Positions 1 through 11,469 of a DNA stretch of 64,000 bases are shown here, in pieces. The notes below the pieces were generated by a model. That model was given only the letters and a program-made list of their open reading frames with translations. It made no database searches and had not been told where the DNA came from. The translations under genes were made by a program, and so were the position numbers. Position 1 is the first letter of the stretch, and each line of letters starts with the position of its first letter. This stretch comes from Novosphingopyxis iocasae (GTDB lineage: Bacteria; Pseudomonadota; Alphaproteobacteria; Sphingomonadales; Sphingomonadaceae): assembly GCF_014334095.1 (NCBI RefSeq), contig NZ_CP060495.1, forward strand, positions 1,573,001-1,637,000, given 5' to 3'.

Positions 1-869
1 TTTGCGCGGGTGGTGACATCCGCATGCTCGCGGAAAGCGGTGCTAAAGACGGCAAGGATGCACGCGAGTTCTTCTGGAACGAGTATCGCCTGAACCACCA
101 GCTGTTTACCTATGACAAGCCCGTGGTTGCGTTCATGGACGGCATCACCATGGGCGGCGGCGTGGGTATTTCGCAGCCTGCGCGCTTTCGCGTGGCAACC
201 GAGAACACCCGTTTCGCCATGCCTGAAACCGGCATCGGCCTTTTCCCGGACGTGGGCGGCGGCTGGTATCTGCCGCGCCTGGAAGGCCGCGTCGGCCAAT
301 TTCTCGCGCTCACCGGCGCGCGCATCGATGGCGCGGAATGCCTCGCGCTCGGCCTCGCCACCCATTATCTGCCTGCCGAAAAGCTGGAAGAAGCCAAGGA
401 GCGCATTGCCGAGCGGCCGGGCCGCATCGCCGGAATTCTTGGCGATCTTTCGGTCACCGCGCCGGACGCGCGCATCACTGCGAACATCGACAAGATCAAT
501 CGCCTGTTCGCCAGCGATCGCTATGAAGATATCCTCGAGGCGCTGGAAAAAGACGACAGCGATTGGGCGCAGAAGGAACGCGATACACTCGGCACCAAGA
601 GCCCCCAGACTTGTAAGGTAGCGCTGCGCCAGCTGAAGGAAGGCGCCGAGATGCCCGACTTCGCCAGCCAGATGAAACAGGAATATGCCATCGGTGCGCA
701 TGTCGTCGGGCGGCACGATTTTCTGGAAGGCGTGCGCGCGCTGATCATCGACAAAGACAATCACCCGAAATGGGATCCGCCAACGCCCGAAGGCGTCACC
801 GATGCTATCATCGACGAGATTTTCGCGCCCATGCCTGCGGGCGAGGAATGGCACCCGCTGGAAGACTGA
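1..869 (+). CDS. 3-hydroxyisobutyryl-CoA hydrolase (5' end outside window)
   Basis: The reading frame is already open at base 3, so the N-terminus lies upstream. The first visible residues, C-A-G-G-D-I-R, match the oxyanion-loop GGD(I/V)R of the HIBCH branch of the crotonase superfamily. They are followed by a [10 protein letters not shown] segment and the block [16 protein letters not shown], both characteristic of hydrolases rather than plain enoyl-CoA hydratases. The family removes CoA from 3-hydroxyisobutyryl-CoA in valine degradation. The stop is 14 bases before the next start, an enoyl-CoA hydratase that catalyses the preceding step, which supports a valine-catabolic operon. An internal ATG at 24 is not the true start, because family sequence precedes it. 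Confidence 0.88.
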   Translation, partial: CAGGDIRMLAESGAKDGKDAREFFWNEYRLNHQLFTYDKPVVAFMDGITMGGGVGISQPARFRVATENTRFAMPETGIGLFPDVGGGWYLPRLEGRVGQFLALTGARIDGAECLALGLATHYLPAEKLEEAKERIAERPGRIAGILGDLSVTAPDARITANIDKINRLFASDRYEDILEALEKDDSDWAQKERDTLGTKSPQTCKVALRQLKEGAEMPDFASQMKQEYAIGAHVVGRHDFLEGVRALIIDKDNHPKWDPPTPEGVTDAIIDEIFAPMPAGEEWHPLED

Positions 870-883
870 TCCGGAGAAACCCG

Positions 884-1666
884 ATGACCTACGAAACCAT
901 CACGACCGAAACCCGCGATGCGGTAACGTTGATCACGCTCAACCGCCCCAAGGCGCTGAATGCGCTCAACACGCAGGTGCTGGAGGAGCTGATCGACGCT
1001 TTCTCCGCCTATCAGTCGGACGACAGCCAGCGCTGCGCGGTGCTGACGGGGTCGGGCGAAAAGGCCTTTGCCGCCGGTGCGGATATCAAGGAAATGGCCG
1101 ACAAGCCGAGCGCAGAATTCTACTCGCAGGACTTCTTCGCCAAGTGGACCAGCCACATTGTGAAGGCGGTGCGCAAGCCCTGGATCGCTGCGGTAAACGG
1201 GTTCGCGCTCGGCGGCGGGTGCGAGCTTGCCATGATGGCGGATTTCATTCTGGCGAGCGACAGCGCGAAATTCGGCCAGCCCGAAATCAAGCTGGGTGTT
1301 GCGCCCGGCATGGGCGGATCGCAGCGCCTTACCCGTGCGGTCGGCAAGTCGAAGGCGATGGAAATGTGCCTGACGGGCCGCATGATGGACGCCGAAGAGG
1401 CCGAGCGCGCCGGCCTTGTCGCCCGCGTGATCCCCGCCGCTGACCTGATGGACGAGGCGATGAAAAGCGCTGCGACGATCGCCGCCATGCCCCCGCTCGC
1501 CGCGATGGTGAACAAGGAGATGGTGAACGCGGCCTATGAAACCACGCTCGACCAGGGCCTGCTGCACGAACGCCGCCTGTTCCAGATCCTCACCGCCACC
1601 GAAGACAAGGTGGAAGGGATGAAGGCGTTCATCGAGAAGCGCGACGGAAACTGGAAGGGCCGGTAA
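884..1666 (+). CDS. enoyl-CoA hydratase
   Basis: A 260-residue crotonase-family protein, the usual length for a short-chain enoyl-CoA hydratase. Both catalytic glutamates of the classical enzyme are present: E114 in G-G-G-C-E and E134 in F-G-Q-P-E, followed by the G-x-x-P-G-x-G-G-S-Q-R-L block. The start at 884 is preceded by CCGGAGAAA, a good ribosome site; the frame is open further upstream but that part overlaps the previous gene. It hydrates 2-enoyl-CoA to 3-hydroxyacyl-CoA. Its place 14 bases after a 3-hydroxyisobutyryl-CoA hydrolase suggests methacrylyl-CoA as the substrate, as part of valine breakdown, but the sequence alone cannot exclude a general beta-oxidation role. Confidence 0.9.
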   Translation: MTYETITTETRDAVTLITLNRPKALNALNTQVLEELIDAFSAYQSDDSQRCAVLTGSGEKAFAAGADIKEMADKPSAEFYSQDFFAKWTSHIVKAVRKPWIAAVNGFALGGGCELAMMADFILASDSAKFGQPEIKLGVAPGMGGSQRLTRAVGKSKAMEMCLTGRMMDAEEAERAGLVARVIPAADLMDEAMKSAATIAAMPPLAAMVNKEMVNAAYETTLDQGLLHERRLFQILTATEDKVEGMKAFIEKRDGNWKGR

Positions 1667-1678
1667 GCCTACAGACCA

Positions 1679-1756
1679 CCGTCACTGCGAGGCACCCGAA
1701 GGGCAACGAACCAATCTAGAGTGGCTGCAACGCCGCAACCGCCCTGGATTGGTTCT
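1679..1756. repeat. extragenic palindrome, CAATCC family (copy 1)
   Basis: Between the end of the hydratase gene and the convergent MarR gene there is a GTCACTGCGAGG-like edge and two inverted arms, CCAATCTAGAG (1711-1721) and CCCTGGATTGG (1742-1752). The same arms recur at 27650-27690 and in a longer element at 59326-59470. This copy is degenerate. It may form a bidirectional terminator-like hairpin between two convergent genes, but no T-run is seen. Confidence 0.6.
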
Positions 1757-2242
1757 TCACCCCTTCCCTTCCAGCACCTCCAGCGCCGCGGCATCGATCC
1801 GGCGCAGCATCGCTTCGAACGCCGCCAGTTCCTCCGCTTCGAACCGGCCGAAGATGGCGCGCTCCATCGCGCGCGCCTGTGCCCCGATTCGCCGGTGCAG
1901 TTCTTTACCCTGATCGGTCAGTACCAGTGCGTGACTGCGCCTGTCCTCCTCACGAACCTGCCGCGCCACTAGCCCGCGGCCTACCAGCACTTTGGCAGCT
2001 CGGCTGACCGTCACTTTGTCCATGCGCGTGCGGTGGACGATGTCACGTTGGGTCATCCCCTCGCCTTCGGCAATCACCGCCACGATCCGCCATTCCGGTA
2101 TCGTCAGCCCGAAATGGGATCGATAGGTCGCAGCGATCGTTTCACTGACGAGATTGGACGCAAGCGACAGCCGATAGGGCAGGAACTGGTCCAGCCGCAA
2201 TTCGTCCGCCGCAGCGTCCCCGGATTGATCTTCGGTGCTCAT
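1757..2242 (-). CDS. MarR-family transcriptional regulator, divergent from hppD
   Basis: A 161-residue protein with the MarR winged-helix layout. An N-terminal dimerisation helix (about residues 15-40) precedes a DNA-binding core containing W-R-I-V-A-V-I, T-Q-R-D-I-V and K-V-T-V-S-R, then the wing with [15 protein letters not shown]. The frame runs far upstream into hppD antisense, but the ATG at 2242 fits the family length. The gene is divergent from the tyrosine-catabolism genes with only 45 bases between the two starts, and an imperfect palindrome lies in that gap. I infer that it represses or modulates hppD-hmgA-fahA-maiA in response to an aromatic intermediate. Family membership is clear; target and ligand are inferred. 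Confidence 0.85.
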   Translation of the reverse strand: MSTEDQSGDAAADELRLDQFLPYRLSLASNLVSETIAATYRSHFGLTIPEWRIVAVIAEGEGMTQRDIVHRTRMDKVTVSRAAKVLVGRGLVARQVREEDRRSHALVLTDQGKELHRRIGAQARAMERAIFGRFEAEELAAFEAMLRRIDAAALEVLEGKG

Positions 2243-2278
2243 TGCGATAAGATAGTTGCAAATGTAACGATATTGGAG
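2225..2278 (+). promoter_or_regulatory. hppD/marR intergenic operator and possible promoter
   Basis: The 14-base sequence GTTGCAAATGTAAC (2255-2268) is an imperfect dyad of the form GTTnCAnnTGnAAC, the size and symmetry expected of a MarR site. A weak sigma70-like pair for hppD, TTGATC (2225-2230) and TAAGAT (2248-2253) with a 17-base spacer, would place the dyad just downstream of the -10 box, where a bound repressor blocks initiation. GGAG at 2275-2278 is the ribosome site for hppD. The dyad is seen; its use is inferred. Confidence 0.5.
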
Positions 2279-2287
2279 TCTCGACCC

Positions 2288-3400
2288 ATGCCAACCGATG
2301 TAACGCAGCTCCCCGAGAATGTCGCCGGTCTCGACGGCTTCGAGTTCCTCGAATTTGCAGGCGATCCGAAGCAGATCGACAAGGTGTTCACGCAGATGGG
2401 TTTCGTGCCCGTAGCGAAGCACCGCTCCAAGGATGTGACGCTCTATCGTCAGAACGGCATCAACTTCCTGTTGAACAATGAGCCCGGCAGTCAGGCGCAG
2501 CACTTTGTGCGCGAACACCACACCGGCGGCGCGTGCGCGATGGGCTGGCGCGTGAAAGACGCTGCCGCGGCATTCAAGCACGCCGTCGATAACGGTGCGG
2601 AACCCGTCACCGGCGATCTCGGGTGGATGGAGCTGAAGATCCCCGCCATCCGCGGCATCGGCGGCAGCCTCATCTATTTCGTGGACCGCTACGGCCAGGA
2701 CGGCAGCGCGGACATCTACGACATCGATTTCAAATTTTTCGACGGCGTCGACAAGAACCCGGAAGGTGCCGGCCTCGCCATCGTCGATCATCTCACCCAC
2801 AATGTCTATCGCGGCCGCATGAAGTTCTGGGCGGAGTTCTACGAACGCCTCTTCAACTTCACCGAAATTCGTTATTTCGACATCAAGGGCGAATATACCG
2901 GCCTCACCAGCAAGGCGATGACCGCGCCGGACGGCAAGATCCGCATTCCGCTGAACGAGGAAGCCGAAGGCGGCGGCGGGCAGATCGAAGAATATCTGGT
3001 CGATTTCAATGGCGAAGGCATCCAGCACATCGCGATGTCCACGCCCGATATCTACAAAACCATCGACCAGCTGCGCGCCAACGGCCTGCCCTTCATGGAC
3101 CCGCCGCCCGACACCTATTACGAGATGCTGGCGGAACGCCTGCCCGGCCATGGCGAGCCGGTGGACGAGATGAAGGCCCGCGGCCTGCTGCTCGACGGTT
3201 CCACCGAAGAGGGCGATCCGCGCCTGCTCCTGCAGATTTTCACAGGCAACATGTTCGGCCCGGTGTTCTTCGAGATCATCCAGCGCAAGAAGGACGAAGG
3301 CTTCGGCGAGGGCAACTTCAAGGCCCTTTTCGAGAGCATCGAGCGCGATCAGATGCAGCGCGGCAAGCTGAAAGGCAAAGGCGAGAAAGCGGAGGCCTGA
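2288..3400 (+). CDS. hppD: 4-hydroxyphenylpyruvate dioxygenase
   Basis: A 370-residue non-haem iron dioxygenase that converts 4-hydroxyphenylpyruvate to homogentisate, the committed step of tyrosine catabolism. Two vicinal-oxygen-chelate domains are visible (about residues 15-150 and 165-335). The expected iron ligands are H168 in V-D-H-L-T-H-N, H247 in I-Q-H-I-A and E329 in F-F-E-I-I-Q-R. The start at 2288 follows GGAG with a nine-base gap and gives the normal family length; the frame is open upstream only because of overlap with the regulator. It is the first gene of a four-gene pathway, although a repeat separates it from hmgA. Confidence 0.96.
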   Translation: MPTDVTQLPENVAGLDGFEFLEFAGDPKQIDKVFTQMGFVPVAKHRSKDVTLYRQNGINFLLNNEPGSQAQHFVREHHTGGACAMGWRVKDAAAAFKHAVDNGAEPVTGDLGWMELKIPAIRGIGGSLIYFVDRYGQDGSADIYDIDFKFFDGVDKNPEGAGLAIVDHLTHNVYRGRMKFWAEFYERLFNFTEIRYFDIKGEYTGLTSKAMTAPDGKIRIPLNEEAEGGGGQIEEYLVDFNGEGIQHIAMSTPDIYKTIDQLRANGLPFMDPPPDTYYEMLAERLPGHGEPVDEMKARGLLLDGSTEEGDPRLLLQIFTGNMFGPVFFEIIQRKKDEGFGEGNFKALFESIERDQMQRGKLKGKGEKAEA

Positions 3401-3424
3401 GGCTGACGGCTTAGCCCCTCGGAA

Positions 3425-3519
3425 CCGTTCGCCCTGAGCCTGTCGAAGGGCCGTACTTTTCTTGGAAAAGCGCGGTGCGATGGAAAAAGACAGCGCTTCG
3501 ACAGGCTCAGCCCGAACGG
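3425..3519. repeat. extragenic palindrome, CTTCGACAGGCTCAG family (copy 1)
   Basis: Two inverted arms, CCGTTCGCCCTGAGCCTGTC (3425-3444, continuing GAAGGGC) and GCTTCGACAGGCTCAGCCCG (3495-3514, continuing AACGG), flank a spacer of about 43 bases. It is the most complete copy of a family with five other members in this window. It sits between two co-directional genes of one pathway, so it may lower expression downstream or end some transcripts after hppD. Confidence 0.85.
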
Positions 3520-3555
3520 GTCCGGGGGATGGCGTAAAATACTGCGGAGAGGATC

Positions 3556-4872
3556 ATGAACGTCGAACGCACCATCGCCGCCAAGTCGCGCGAGGCCGAT
3601 TATATGACCGGCTTCGGATCGCATTTCGCGACCGAGGCCGTTCCCGGCGCATTGCCCCAGGGCCAGAACAGCCCTCAGCAGCCGCCTTACGGCCTTTATG
3701 CCGAACAGCTTTCCGGCACCGCGTTCACTGCGCCGCGCCATGAAAACCACCGCAGCTGGCTTTACCGGATGCGCCCCAGCGCGGAGCATCCGCCGTTCGT
3801 GCGCTATGAAAGTGCTCGCCGTTTCAGCGCCACCTCTCCGAACGAACCGCTGGCGCCCAATCGCCTGCGCTGGGACCCGCAGGCGGAAGCGGCGGCGGGT
3901 GTCGATCTGATCGACGGCATGACCACCATGCTCACCAACCGCGATCCCTCCGAACTGACCGGTGTCGCAGTGCATCTCTACGCCGCGAGCGCGGACATGG
4001 AGACCCGCGTGTTCGTGGACGCCGACGGCGAACTTCTGTTCATTCCGCAAGAAGGTCGGCTCGAACTGTTGACCGAACTCGGTCGCATGGTGATAGGCCC
4101 TGGCGAGATCGCGTTGATCCCGCGCGGCGTGCGGTTCCGCGCGCTGCTGCCGGACGGCACAGCCAAAGGCTATGTCGCCGAAAATCACGGCGCGCTTTTC
4201 CGCCTGCCGGATCTGGGGCCGATCGGCGCCAACGGCCTCGCCAATCCGCGCGATTTCGAGACGCCGGTCGCCTGGTATGAGGACCGCGACGAGGAAATCG
4301 AGCTCGTCCAGAAATATCTGGGCAGCCTGTGGACCACCACGCTCGATCACAGTCCGCTCGACGTGGTCGCCTGGCACGGCAATCTCGCGCCTTTCCGCTA
4401 TGATCTGTCGCGGTTCAACACGATCAACACGGTCAGCTTCGATCATCCCGATCCCAGCATTTTCACGGTGCTGACCAGCCCCAGCGAGACGCCGGGCCGC
4501 GCCAATGCGGACTTCGTGATCTTCCCGCCGCGCTGGATGGTGGCCGAAAAGACCTTCCGCCCCCCCTGGTTCCACCGCAATGTGATGAGCGAGGCGATGG
4601 GCCTGATCCACGGCGAATATGACGCGAAGGAAGGCGGCGGCTTCCAGCCGGGCGGCCTTTCGCTTCACAATCTCCTCGCCGGCCACGGCCCAGACAAGGC
4701 GAGCTGGGAAAAAGCCAGCGCTGCCGACCTGAAGCCCGTGAAAATCGACGGCACAATGGCGTTCATGGTCGAAAGCTGCTGGCCCTATCGCCCGACGCCT
4801 CACGCCATGGAGCATGCGCAGCCCGATTATGACGAGGCCTGGGCCGACTTCCCCAAGGCGCAGCTCCCCTGA
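3556..4872 (+). CDS. hmgA: homogentisate 1,2-dioxygenase
   Basis: A 438-residue enzyme that opens the aromatic ring of homogentisate to maleylacetoacetate. The family's iron triad is intact: H340 and E346 in F-H-R-N-V-M-S-E, and H377 in L-A-G-H-G-P-D. The N-terminal G-F-G-S-H-F and the [14 protein letters not shown] segment are also typical. ATG at 3556 is preceded by GGAGAGGAT. It follows hppD after a 155-base gap that holds a palindromic repeat and precedes fahA by 20 bases. Length is normal and no defect is seen, so the strain should not accumulate homogentisate pigment through loss of this gene. Confidence 0.97.
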   Translation: MNVERTIAAKSREADYMTGFGSHFATEAVPGALPQGQNSPQQPPYGLYAEQLSGTAFTAPRHENHRSWLYRMRPSAEHPPFVRYESARRFSATSPNEPLAPNRLRWDPQAEAAAGVDLIDGMTTMLTNRDPSELTGVAVHLYAASADMETRVFVDADGELLFIPQEGRLELLTELGRMVIGPGEIALIPRGVRFRALLPDGTAKGYVAENHGALFRLPDLGPIGANGLANPRDFETPVAWYEDRDEEIELVQKYLGSLWTTTLDHSPLDVVAWHGNLAPFRYDLSRFNTINTVSFDHPDPSIFTVLTSPSETPGRANADFVIFPPRWMVAEKTFRPPWFHRNVMSEAMGLIHGEYDAKEGGGFQPGGLSLHNLLAGHGPDKASWEKASAADLKPVKIDGTMAFMVESCWPYRPTPHAMEHAQPDYDEAWADFPKAQLP

Positions 4873-4892
4873 ATTACTCTGGAAAGGCTATC

Positions 4893-6185
4893 ATGACCGA
4901 TCAGACCCACAGCCCCGACCTCACCAGCTGGGTGAAAAGCGCCAACGGCCATGCGGATTTCCCGATCCAGAACCTGCCGCTCGGCATTTTCAGCGTCGGC
5001 AGCGAAGGTCCCCGCGCCGGCACAGCGATTGGCGACAAAGTTCTCGATCTCTGGGCGGTTGCCGAACTCGGCCTGCTGCCGCGCGCCGATGTAGTGCCGC
5101 TGGAAGACCCGACGCTGAACGCTTTTTTCGCGCTGCCGAAGGAAACGCGCGTCGCCTTCCGCGCGCGCCTGTCCGAGCTTCTGAGCGACGAACAGCATCG
5201 CGATCAGGTCGAGCCGCTGCTGCACGAGGCGGCGGACTGCACGCTGCATCTGCCAGCGCGGATCGGCGATTACACCGATTTCTATGTCGGCATTCATCAT
5301 GCCATGAACATCGGCAAGCAGTTCCGCCCGGATAACCCGCTGCTGCCGAACTATAAATATGTGCCGATCGGCTATCACGGCCGGGCCAGCTCGGTGCGCG
5401 TGTCGGGCGAACCCGTCGTACGCCCGCTCGGCCAGCGCAAGGCTCCGGACGAGGATGCACCGACGCGCGGCCCCTCCCGCCGCCTCGATTACGAGCTGGA
5501 ATTGGGCGTCTGGATCGGCCCGGGCAACGAACTGGGCCATCCGATCGCCATCGCCGATGCAGGCGATCATGTCGCGGGCTTCGGCCTGCTCAATGACTGG
5601 TCGGCGCGCGATCTGCAGGGTTGGGAATATCAGCCGCTGGGGCCGTTCCTCGCCAAGAATTTCCACAGCACAGTCTCGCCTTGGGTGGTGACGGCGGAGG
5701 CGATGGAACCGTTCCGGAAAGCCCAGGCGCCGCGCCCCGAAGGCGATCCGGCACCGCTGGATTATCTGAACGACGCGGACGATCAGGCGCGCGGCGCGCT
5801 GGCACTGGAGCTCGACACTTTCCTGCTCACCGCCAAAATGCGCGAAGCGGGTGACGAGCCGCATCGCCTGAGCAAGAGTGCGGCGGAACATATGTACTGG
5901 ACGGTCGCGCAGATCGTGACGCACCACGCCTCCAATGGCTGCGATCTGAGGCCCGGCGATCTTCTCGGTACCGGCACGATTTCCGGCCCGAATGATGAGA
6001 GCCTGGGCAGCCTGATGGAAATCTCGCAGGGCGGCAAAACGCCGATCACGCTTCCGAATGGCGAAACGCGCAGCTTCCTGGAGGATGGCGATGAGATCAT
6101 CCTGAAAGCCACTGCGCGGGCGGACGGGGCAGTGCCTATCGGCTTCGGCGAATGCCGCGCGGTTGTGATGCCGGCGCGCGCGTAA
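4893..6185 (+). CDS. fahA: fumarylacetoacetase
   Basis: A 430-residue hydrolase that cleaves fumarylacetoacetate to fumarate and acetoacetate, the last step of the pathway. Residues matching the metal and catalytic site of mouse FAH are present: D129 in D-Y-T-D-F, H136 in I-H-H-A-M-N, E201 and E203 in Y-E-L-E-L-G, and D235 in L-L-N-D-W-S-A-R-D. The N-terminal SH3-like domain occupies about residues 1-115. It lies 20 bases after hmgA and 26 before maiA, so the three are very probably co-transcribed. Here the terminal enzyme precedes the isomerase in gene order, which is the reverse of reaction order. Confidence 0.96.
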   Translation: MTDQTHSPDLTSWVKSANGHADFPIQNLPLGIFSVGSEGPRAGTAIGDKVLDLWAVAELGLLPRADVVPLEDPTLNAFFALPKETRVAFRARLSELLSDEQHRDQVEPLLHEAADCTLHLPARIGDYTDFYVGIHHAMNIGKQFRPDNPLLPNYKYVPIGYHGRASSVRVSGEPVVRPLGQRKAPDEDAPTRGPSRRLDYELELGVWIGPGNELGHPIAIADAGDHVAGFGLLNDWSARDLQGWEYQPLGPFLAKNFHSTVSPWVVTAEAMEPFRKAQAPRPEGDPAPLDYLNDADDQARGALALELDTFLLTAKMREAGDEPHRLSKSAAEHMYWTVAQIVTHHASNGCDLRPGDLLGTGTISGPNDESLGSLMEISQGGKTPITLPNGETRSFLEDGDEIILKATARADGAVPIGFGECRAVVMPARA

Positions 6186-6211
6186 AGCGCTTTTCAGACA
6201 GGAGAGCGCCG

Positions 6212-6859
6212 ATGACCGATCTGATCCTCCACGGCTATTGGCGCTCGGGCACCAGCTATCGCACGCGCATTGCGCTGGGGCTGAAAGGTTTGGCGTACGA
6301 ATATCGGGCCGTGAACCTACTGGCAGGCGAGCAGCGCGGCCATGCCTATCGCTCGCTCCAGCCGCAGGGTCTCGTGCCTGCGCTGGAGGTGGATGGGCAT
6401 GTGCTGACGCAGAGCCCGGCGATCATCGAGTATCTGGAGGAACGCTGGCCGGAACCCGCGCTGCTGCCCGCCGATCTGGAGCAGCGCGCCGTGGTGCGCG
6501 CCATGGCGGCGGTGATTGGCTGCGACGTCCATCCGCTCGGCAATCTGCGCATCCTGCAATATCTGAAGGGCGAACTGGATGCGCCGCCGGAAGCGATCAA
6601 AGCCTGGATCGCGCGATGGATCGGCGACGGTTTCGCCGCGCTGGAGGTGATGGTGCGCCAACATGGCGGCGGCTTCGCCTTCGGGGACGAGCCCGGCCTA
6701 GTCGAATGCTATCTCCTCCCGCAGGTCTACGCCGCAGAGCGGTTCGAGGTGGACATTACGCCCTATCCACGCCTGCGCGCGTTAACGGAGCGCGTATTAG
6801 CGGACGAACGCATCGCGGCAGCGCATCCCGATCGCCAGCCTGATGCGAGCGTGGGTTAG
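6212..6859 (+). CDS. maiA: maleylacetoacetate isomerase
   Basis: A 215-residue zeta-class glutathione transferase that isomerises maleylacetoacetate to fumarylacetoacetate with glutathione as cofactor. The N-terminal thioredoxin-like domain holds R-S-G-T-S-Y-R-T-R-I-A-L, corresponding to the SSCS/T active-site segment of the family. Further on come L-V-P-A-L and Q-S-P-A-I-I-E-Y-L-E, the cis-proline and glutathione gamma-glutamyl-binding region. The ATG at 6212 is preceded by ACAGGAGAGC. The frame is open upstream into fahA, but that would add 20 unrelated residues. As the last gene of the run it completes conversion of tyrosine to fumarate plus acetoacetate. Confidence 0.94.
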   Translation: MTDLILHGYWRSGTSYRTRIALGLKGLAYEYRAVNLLAGEQRGHAYRSLQPQGLVPALEVDGHVLTQSPAIIEYLEERWPEPALLPADLEQRAVVRAMAAVIGCDVHPLGNLRILQYLKGELDAPPEAIKAWIARWIGDGFAALEVMVRQHGGGFAFGDEPGLVECYLLPQVYAAERFEVDITPYPRLRALTERVLADERIAAAHPDRQPDASVG

Positions 6860-6973
6860 TCGCCAACCGTTCCAATCCCGTAAGTGCTGAGCCGGTGGCG
6901 CCATGCGCCGTCTTCGACTCCGAAGCACGTTTCGAGATACAGCGCCAACTACCGGCCGCGCTCACCCGACAGA

Positions 6974-6995
6974 CGCCCTTCGACAAGCTCAGGGC
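6974..6995. repeat. single arm of the CTTCGACAGGCTCAG palindrome family (copy 2)
   Basis: CGCCCTTCGACAAGCTCAGG (6974-6993, then GC) matches one arm of the family found complete at 3425-3519. The opposite arm is not recognisable; only a GTCTTCGACTCCGAAGCAC-like stretch at 6908-6928 hints at a decayed partner. It lies between the convergent ends of maiA and glcB. Confidence 0.6.
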
Positions 6996-7018
6996 TTCGG
7001 CCCCCAGATGAGGAAGGC

Positions 7019-9106
7019 TCACCCCTCCGCCTTCTTCTTGCGGCGATATTCGTGCAGCAGAGGCTCCGTATAACCGCTGGGCTGTTCCTCGCCCTCGAAT
7101 ACCAGCGCACGGGCGGCCTGATAGGCGATACCGTCCAGCCCCGGCGCCATCGGACGATAACTGGGATCGCCCTCATTCTGCATGTCGACCTTTTCGGCCA
7201 TGCGGCCGAACACCGCATCTACCTGCTCTCGGCTGGCAACGCCATGCTTCAGCCAGTTGGCGACATGCTGGGATGAAATGCGCAGCGTCGCGCGGTCTTC
7301 CATCAGGCCGACATCATGGATGTCCGGCACCTTGGAACAGCCTACGCCCTGATCGATCCAGCGGACGACGTAGCCGAGAATACCCTGGATATTGTTCTCC
7401 AGCTCGTGCTCCACCGCCTCTTCGGGGAAGTTCGTGTCGGTAGCGAGCGGCACGGTCAACAACTTGTCGAGCCCCGGCGTTTCCCGGCCCGCCACCTCTT
7501 TCTGCACGTCGAAAACGTTCACGCGATGATAGTGGACGGCATGCAGCGTCGCGGCGGTCGGGCTCGGCACCCAGGCGGTGTTGGCGCCCGTTTTCGGATG
7601 GCCGATCTTCTGTTCCAGCATCTCGGCCATGCGATCGGGCGCGGCCCACATGCCCTTGCCGATCTGCGCCTTGCCCGAGAAACCGTGGGCTAGGCCGATC
7701 TGGACGTTGCGGTCCTCATAGGCCGAGATCCACGCGCTGGACTTCATCTCGCCCTTGGGCACCACAGCGCCCGCCACCATACTGGTGTGCATCTCATCGC
7801 CCGTTCGGTCGAGGAAGCCGGTGTTGATGAAGAAGATGCGGTCCTTCACAGCTTGGATGCAGGAGGCAAGGTTGGCGGACGTGCGCCGTTCCTCGTCCAT
7901 CACGCCCATCTTAATCCTGTTGCGACCCAGCCCCAGCATGTCCTCCACAGCCGCGAACAGCGCATCGGCGAAGGCCACTTCCTCCGGCCCATGCATTTTG
8001 GGCTTCACGATATAGATGGAGCCCGCGCGGCTGTTCGTCACCGAGCCGGTGCCGTCGCGCTTGCCGATCAACGCGGTGACGGCAGCGTCGAGAATGCCCT
8101 CCGGCGCCTCGCTACCATCCGGCAGCTGCACCGCGGGCGTCGTCATCAGATGGCCGACATTACGCACCAGCAGCAGGCTGCGGCCGGGCAGCGTGAACTC
8201 GCTGCCGTCGGGCGCGGTATAGCGCCGGTCCGGGTTCAGCGTGCGCGTCATGCGCTCGCCGCCTTTTTCGAACGTCTCGCTGAGTTCGCCCGTCATCAGG
8301 CCGAGCCAGTTGGTGTAACCGAGCACCTTGTCTTCCGCGTCCACCGCGGCGACCGAATCCTCCAGGTCCACGATCGTCGACAGCGCCGATTCCAGGATGA
8401 CGTCGGCGATGCCGGCCGGATCGTCCTTGCCGACCGGATGGTCGCGGTCGAACCGCGCTTCGATATGCAGGCCGTTATGGCGGAACAGGCGGCCCTTGCC
8501 GTCTTCGCTGGTACCGACGAACTGGCTGTCGTCGGCCAGCGCGATGTCGCCTTCGGTCAAATCCGCCCAGCTGCCGCCGGCAAGCGGCACGGCTTCGTCC
8601 AGGAAGGACTTGGCCCAGGCCACCACCTTCGCGCCGCGTTTGGGATCGTAACCGCGCCCTTCGGCCTCACCGGGGATCGCGTCGGTGCCGTAGAGCGCAT
8701 CGTACAGGCTGCCCCAACGCGCATTGGCGGCGTTGAGCACGAAGCGGGCGTTCAGTGCGGGCACCACCAGCTGCGGACCGGCCAGCGTCGCGATTTCCGG
8801 ATCGACATTCGCCGTGCCGATGTCGAACGCAGCCGGCTCATCGACCAGATAGCCGATCTCGCTCAGGAACGCGCGATAGGCCTCGCCTTCGCTGCGCACA
8901 TCATGTTCGCGGTGCCAGTCATCGATCTGACGCTGCAGCTCTTCGCGTTTGGCGAGGAGATCGCGATTCTGCCCTGCAAAACGCTCGTACAATCCAGCCA
9001 GGCCCTCCCAGAAAGCCTGGGCTTCCACGCCGCTTCCGGGCAGCGCCTGCCCTTCGATGAAGTCCGCCAGCTGCTCGTCGACCTGAAGGCCTGCCCGTTC
9101 GATCAT
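7019..9106 (-). CDS. glcB: malate synthase G
   Basis: A 695-residue monomeric malate synthase, close to the roughly 720 residues of the G isoform and far longer than the A isoform. It condenses glyoxylate with acetyl-CoA to malate. Visible hallmarks are the [18 protein letters not shown] block near residue 115, the T-N-W-L-G-L-M segment, [10 protein letters not shown] and M-D-E-E-R-R-T-S in the barrel, and the C-terminal [16 protein letters not shown] precedes the ATG. It lies 12 bases downstream of eno and may share its transcript. It would use glyoxylate from the glyoxylate shunt; isocitrate lyase is not in the window. Confidence 0.95.
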   Translation of the reverse strand: MIERAGLQVDEQLADFIEGQALPGSGVEAQAFWEGLAGLYERFAGQNRDLLAKREELQRQIDDWHREHDVRSEGEAYRAFLSEIGYLVDEPAAFDIGTANVDPEIATLAGPQLVVPALNARFVLNAANARWGSLYDALYGTDAIPGEAEGRGYDPKRGAKVVAWAKSFLDEAVPLAGGSWADLTEGDIALADDSQFVGTSEDGKGRLFRHNGLHIEARFDRDHPVGKDDPAGIADVILESALSTIVDLEDSVAAVDAEDKVLGYTNWLGLMTGELSETFEKGGERMTRTLNPDRRYTAPDGSEFTLPGRSLLLVRNVGHLMTTPAVQLPDGSEAPEGILDAAVTALIGKRDGTGSVTNSRAGSIYIVKPKMHGPEEVAFADALFAAVEDMLGLGRNRIKMGVMDEERRTSANLASCIQAVKDRIFFINTGFLDRTGDEMHTSMVAGAVVPKGEMKSSAWISAYEDRNVQIGLAHGFSGKAQIGKGMWAAPDRMAEMLEQKIGHPKTGANTAWVPSPTAATLHAVHYHRVNVFDVQKEVAGRETPGLDKLLTVPLATDTNFPEEAVEHELENNIQGILGYVVRWIDQGVGCSKVPDIHDVGLMEDRATLRISSQHVANWLKHGVASREQVDAVFGRMAEKVDMQNEGDPSYRPMAPGLDGIAYQAARALVFEGEEQPSGYTEPLLHEYRRKKKAEG

Positions 9107-9118
9107 GATGTCTGTCCT

Positions 9119-10513
<1,395 letters not shown>

Positions 10514-11326
10514 TCAGCGCTGGCAATCGGCGCAATAGAAGGTCGATCGGCCGCCCTCCGTCCGCCGCCGCACGATGCCGCCGCAGGGGCATTCCAGGCC
10601 CTCGCGTCCGTAAACGCGCCACTGCTTGGCGAAATACCCAAGCTCGCCATCCGGCCGGGCATAATCGCGCAAGGTGCTGCCGCCCGCGTCGATCGCCGCC
10701 AGCAGGACGGTGCGGATCGCCTCTACCAGCCGCTCCAGCCGCTTGAGGCCGATCCTGCCCCCCTGCCGCCCGGGGGCGATGCCGGCCATGTTCAGCGCCT
10801 CGCAGACATAGATGTTGCCGAGCCCCGCCACGATGCGCTGATCGAGCAGCAGCAGCTTGATGGACGCAATGCGGCCTGCCAGCGCCTGTTGCAGATGCCT
10901 TGCGGTAAAGTCCGGTCCTAGCGGCTCCGGCCCCATGGCGGCAAAGGGCGGCCAGGCGTCGATATCGTCCGTGGGCAATAGGTCGACCGAGCCAAAACGG
11001 CGCGGATCGTTGAGGCTGAGGATGTGGCCACTGTCGACACCGACGATCAGATGATCATGCGTGCCCAGTTCTTCCGGATCGATCCGCCAGCGCCCGGACA
11101 TGCCGAGATGGAAGATCATCGTATCGCCGCGGTCGGTTTCGATCAGCCCATATTTGGCGCGGCGGCCGAGCGCGGACACGGTGGCGCCGGTGAGGCGCTG
11201 GCGCAGGTCCTCAGGAAAAGGCCGCCGCAGATCCGCACGGCGCGCCTCGACGCCTGCGATACGCTTCCCCTCCATTACGGCAGCGAGCCCGCGCACGGTG
11301 GTTTCGACTTCGGGTAATTCCGGCAT
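10514..11326 (-). CDS. mutM: formamidopyrimidine-DNA glycosylase
   Basis: A 270-residue bifunctional DNA glycosylase/AP lyase that removes 8-oxoguanine and ring-opened purines. The mature start M-P-E-L-P-E-V-E-T carries the essential N-terminal proline and catalytic glutamate, so the ATG at 11326 must be the real start; an upstream in-frame ATG would bury the proline. Also present are the K-L-L-L-L-D-Q-R-I-V-A-G-L-G-N-I-Y helix-two-turn-helix region and a C-terminal zinc finger (C-P-C-G near residue 240 and C-A-D-C near 267). It is divergent from ubiE, a pairing common in alphaproteobacteria. Confidence 0.96.
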   Translation of the reverse strand: MPELPEVETTVRGLAAVMEGKRIAGVEARRADLRRPFPEDLRQRLTGATVSALGRRAKYGLIETDRGDTMIFHLGMSGRWRIDPEELGTHDHLIVGVDSGHILSLNDPRRFGSVDLLPTDDIDAWPPFAAMGPEPLGPDFTARHLQQALAGRIASIKLLLLDQRIVAGLGNIYVCEALNMAGIAPGRQGGRIGLKRLERLVEAIRTVLLAAIDAGGSTLRDYARPDGELGYFAKQWRVYGREGLECPCGGIVRRRTEGGRSTFYCADCQR

Positions 11327-11469
11327 GCAAGCGATATAGACCTCACGGCGATCAATTCCATCGCCCGCATCGACGACGGCATTGTTCACAAAGCTCGTCC
11401 CACCCATCTAGCAAAAGCGCGCCCGCCTCCCTAAGGCGCTATCCACCGCTTTTACTCGAGGACCACGCC

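Noticed and set aside
1757-3151. A 464-residue version of the MarR regulator
   Set aside because: The added N-terminus is antisense to hppD. The family length and the operator position support the ATG at 2242.
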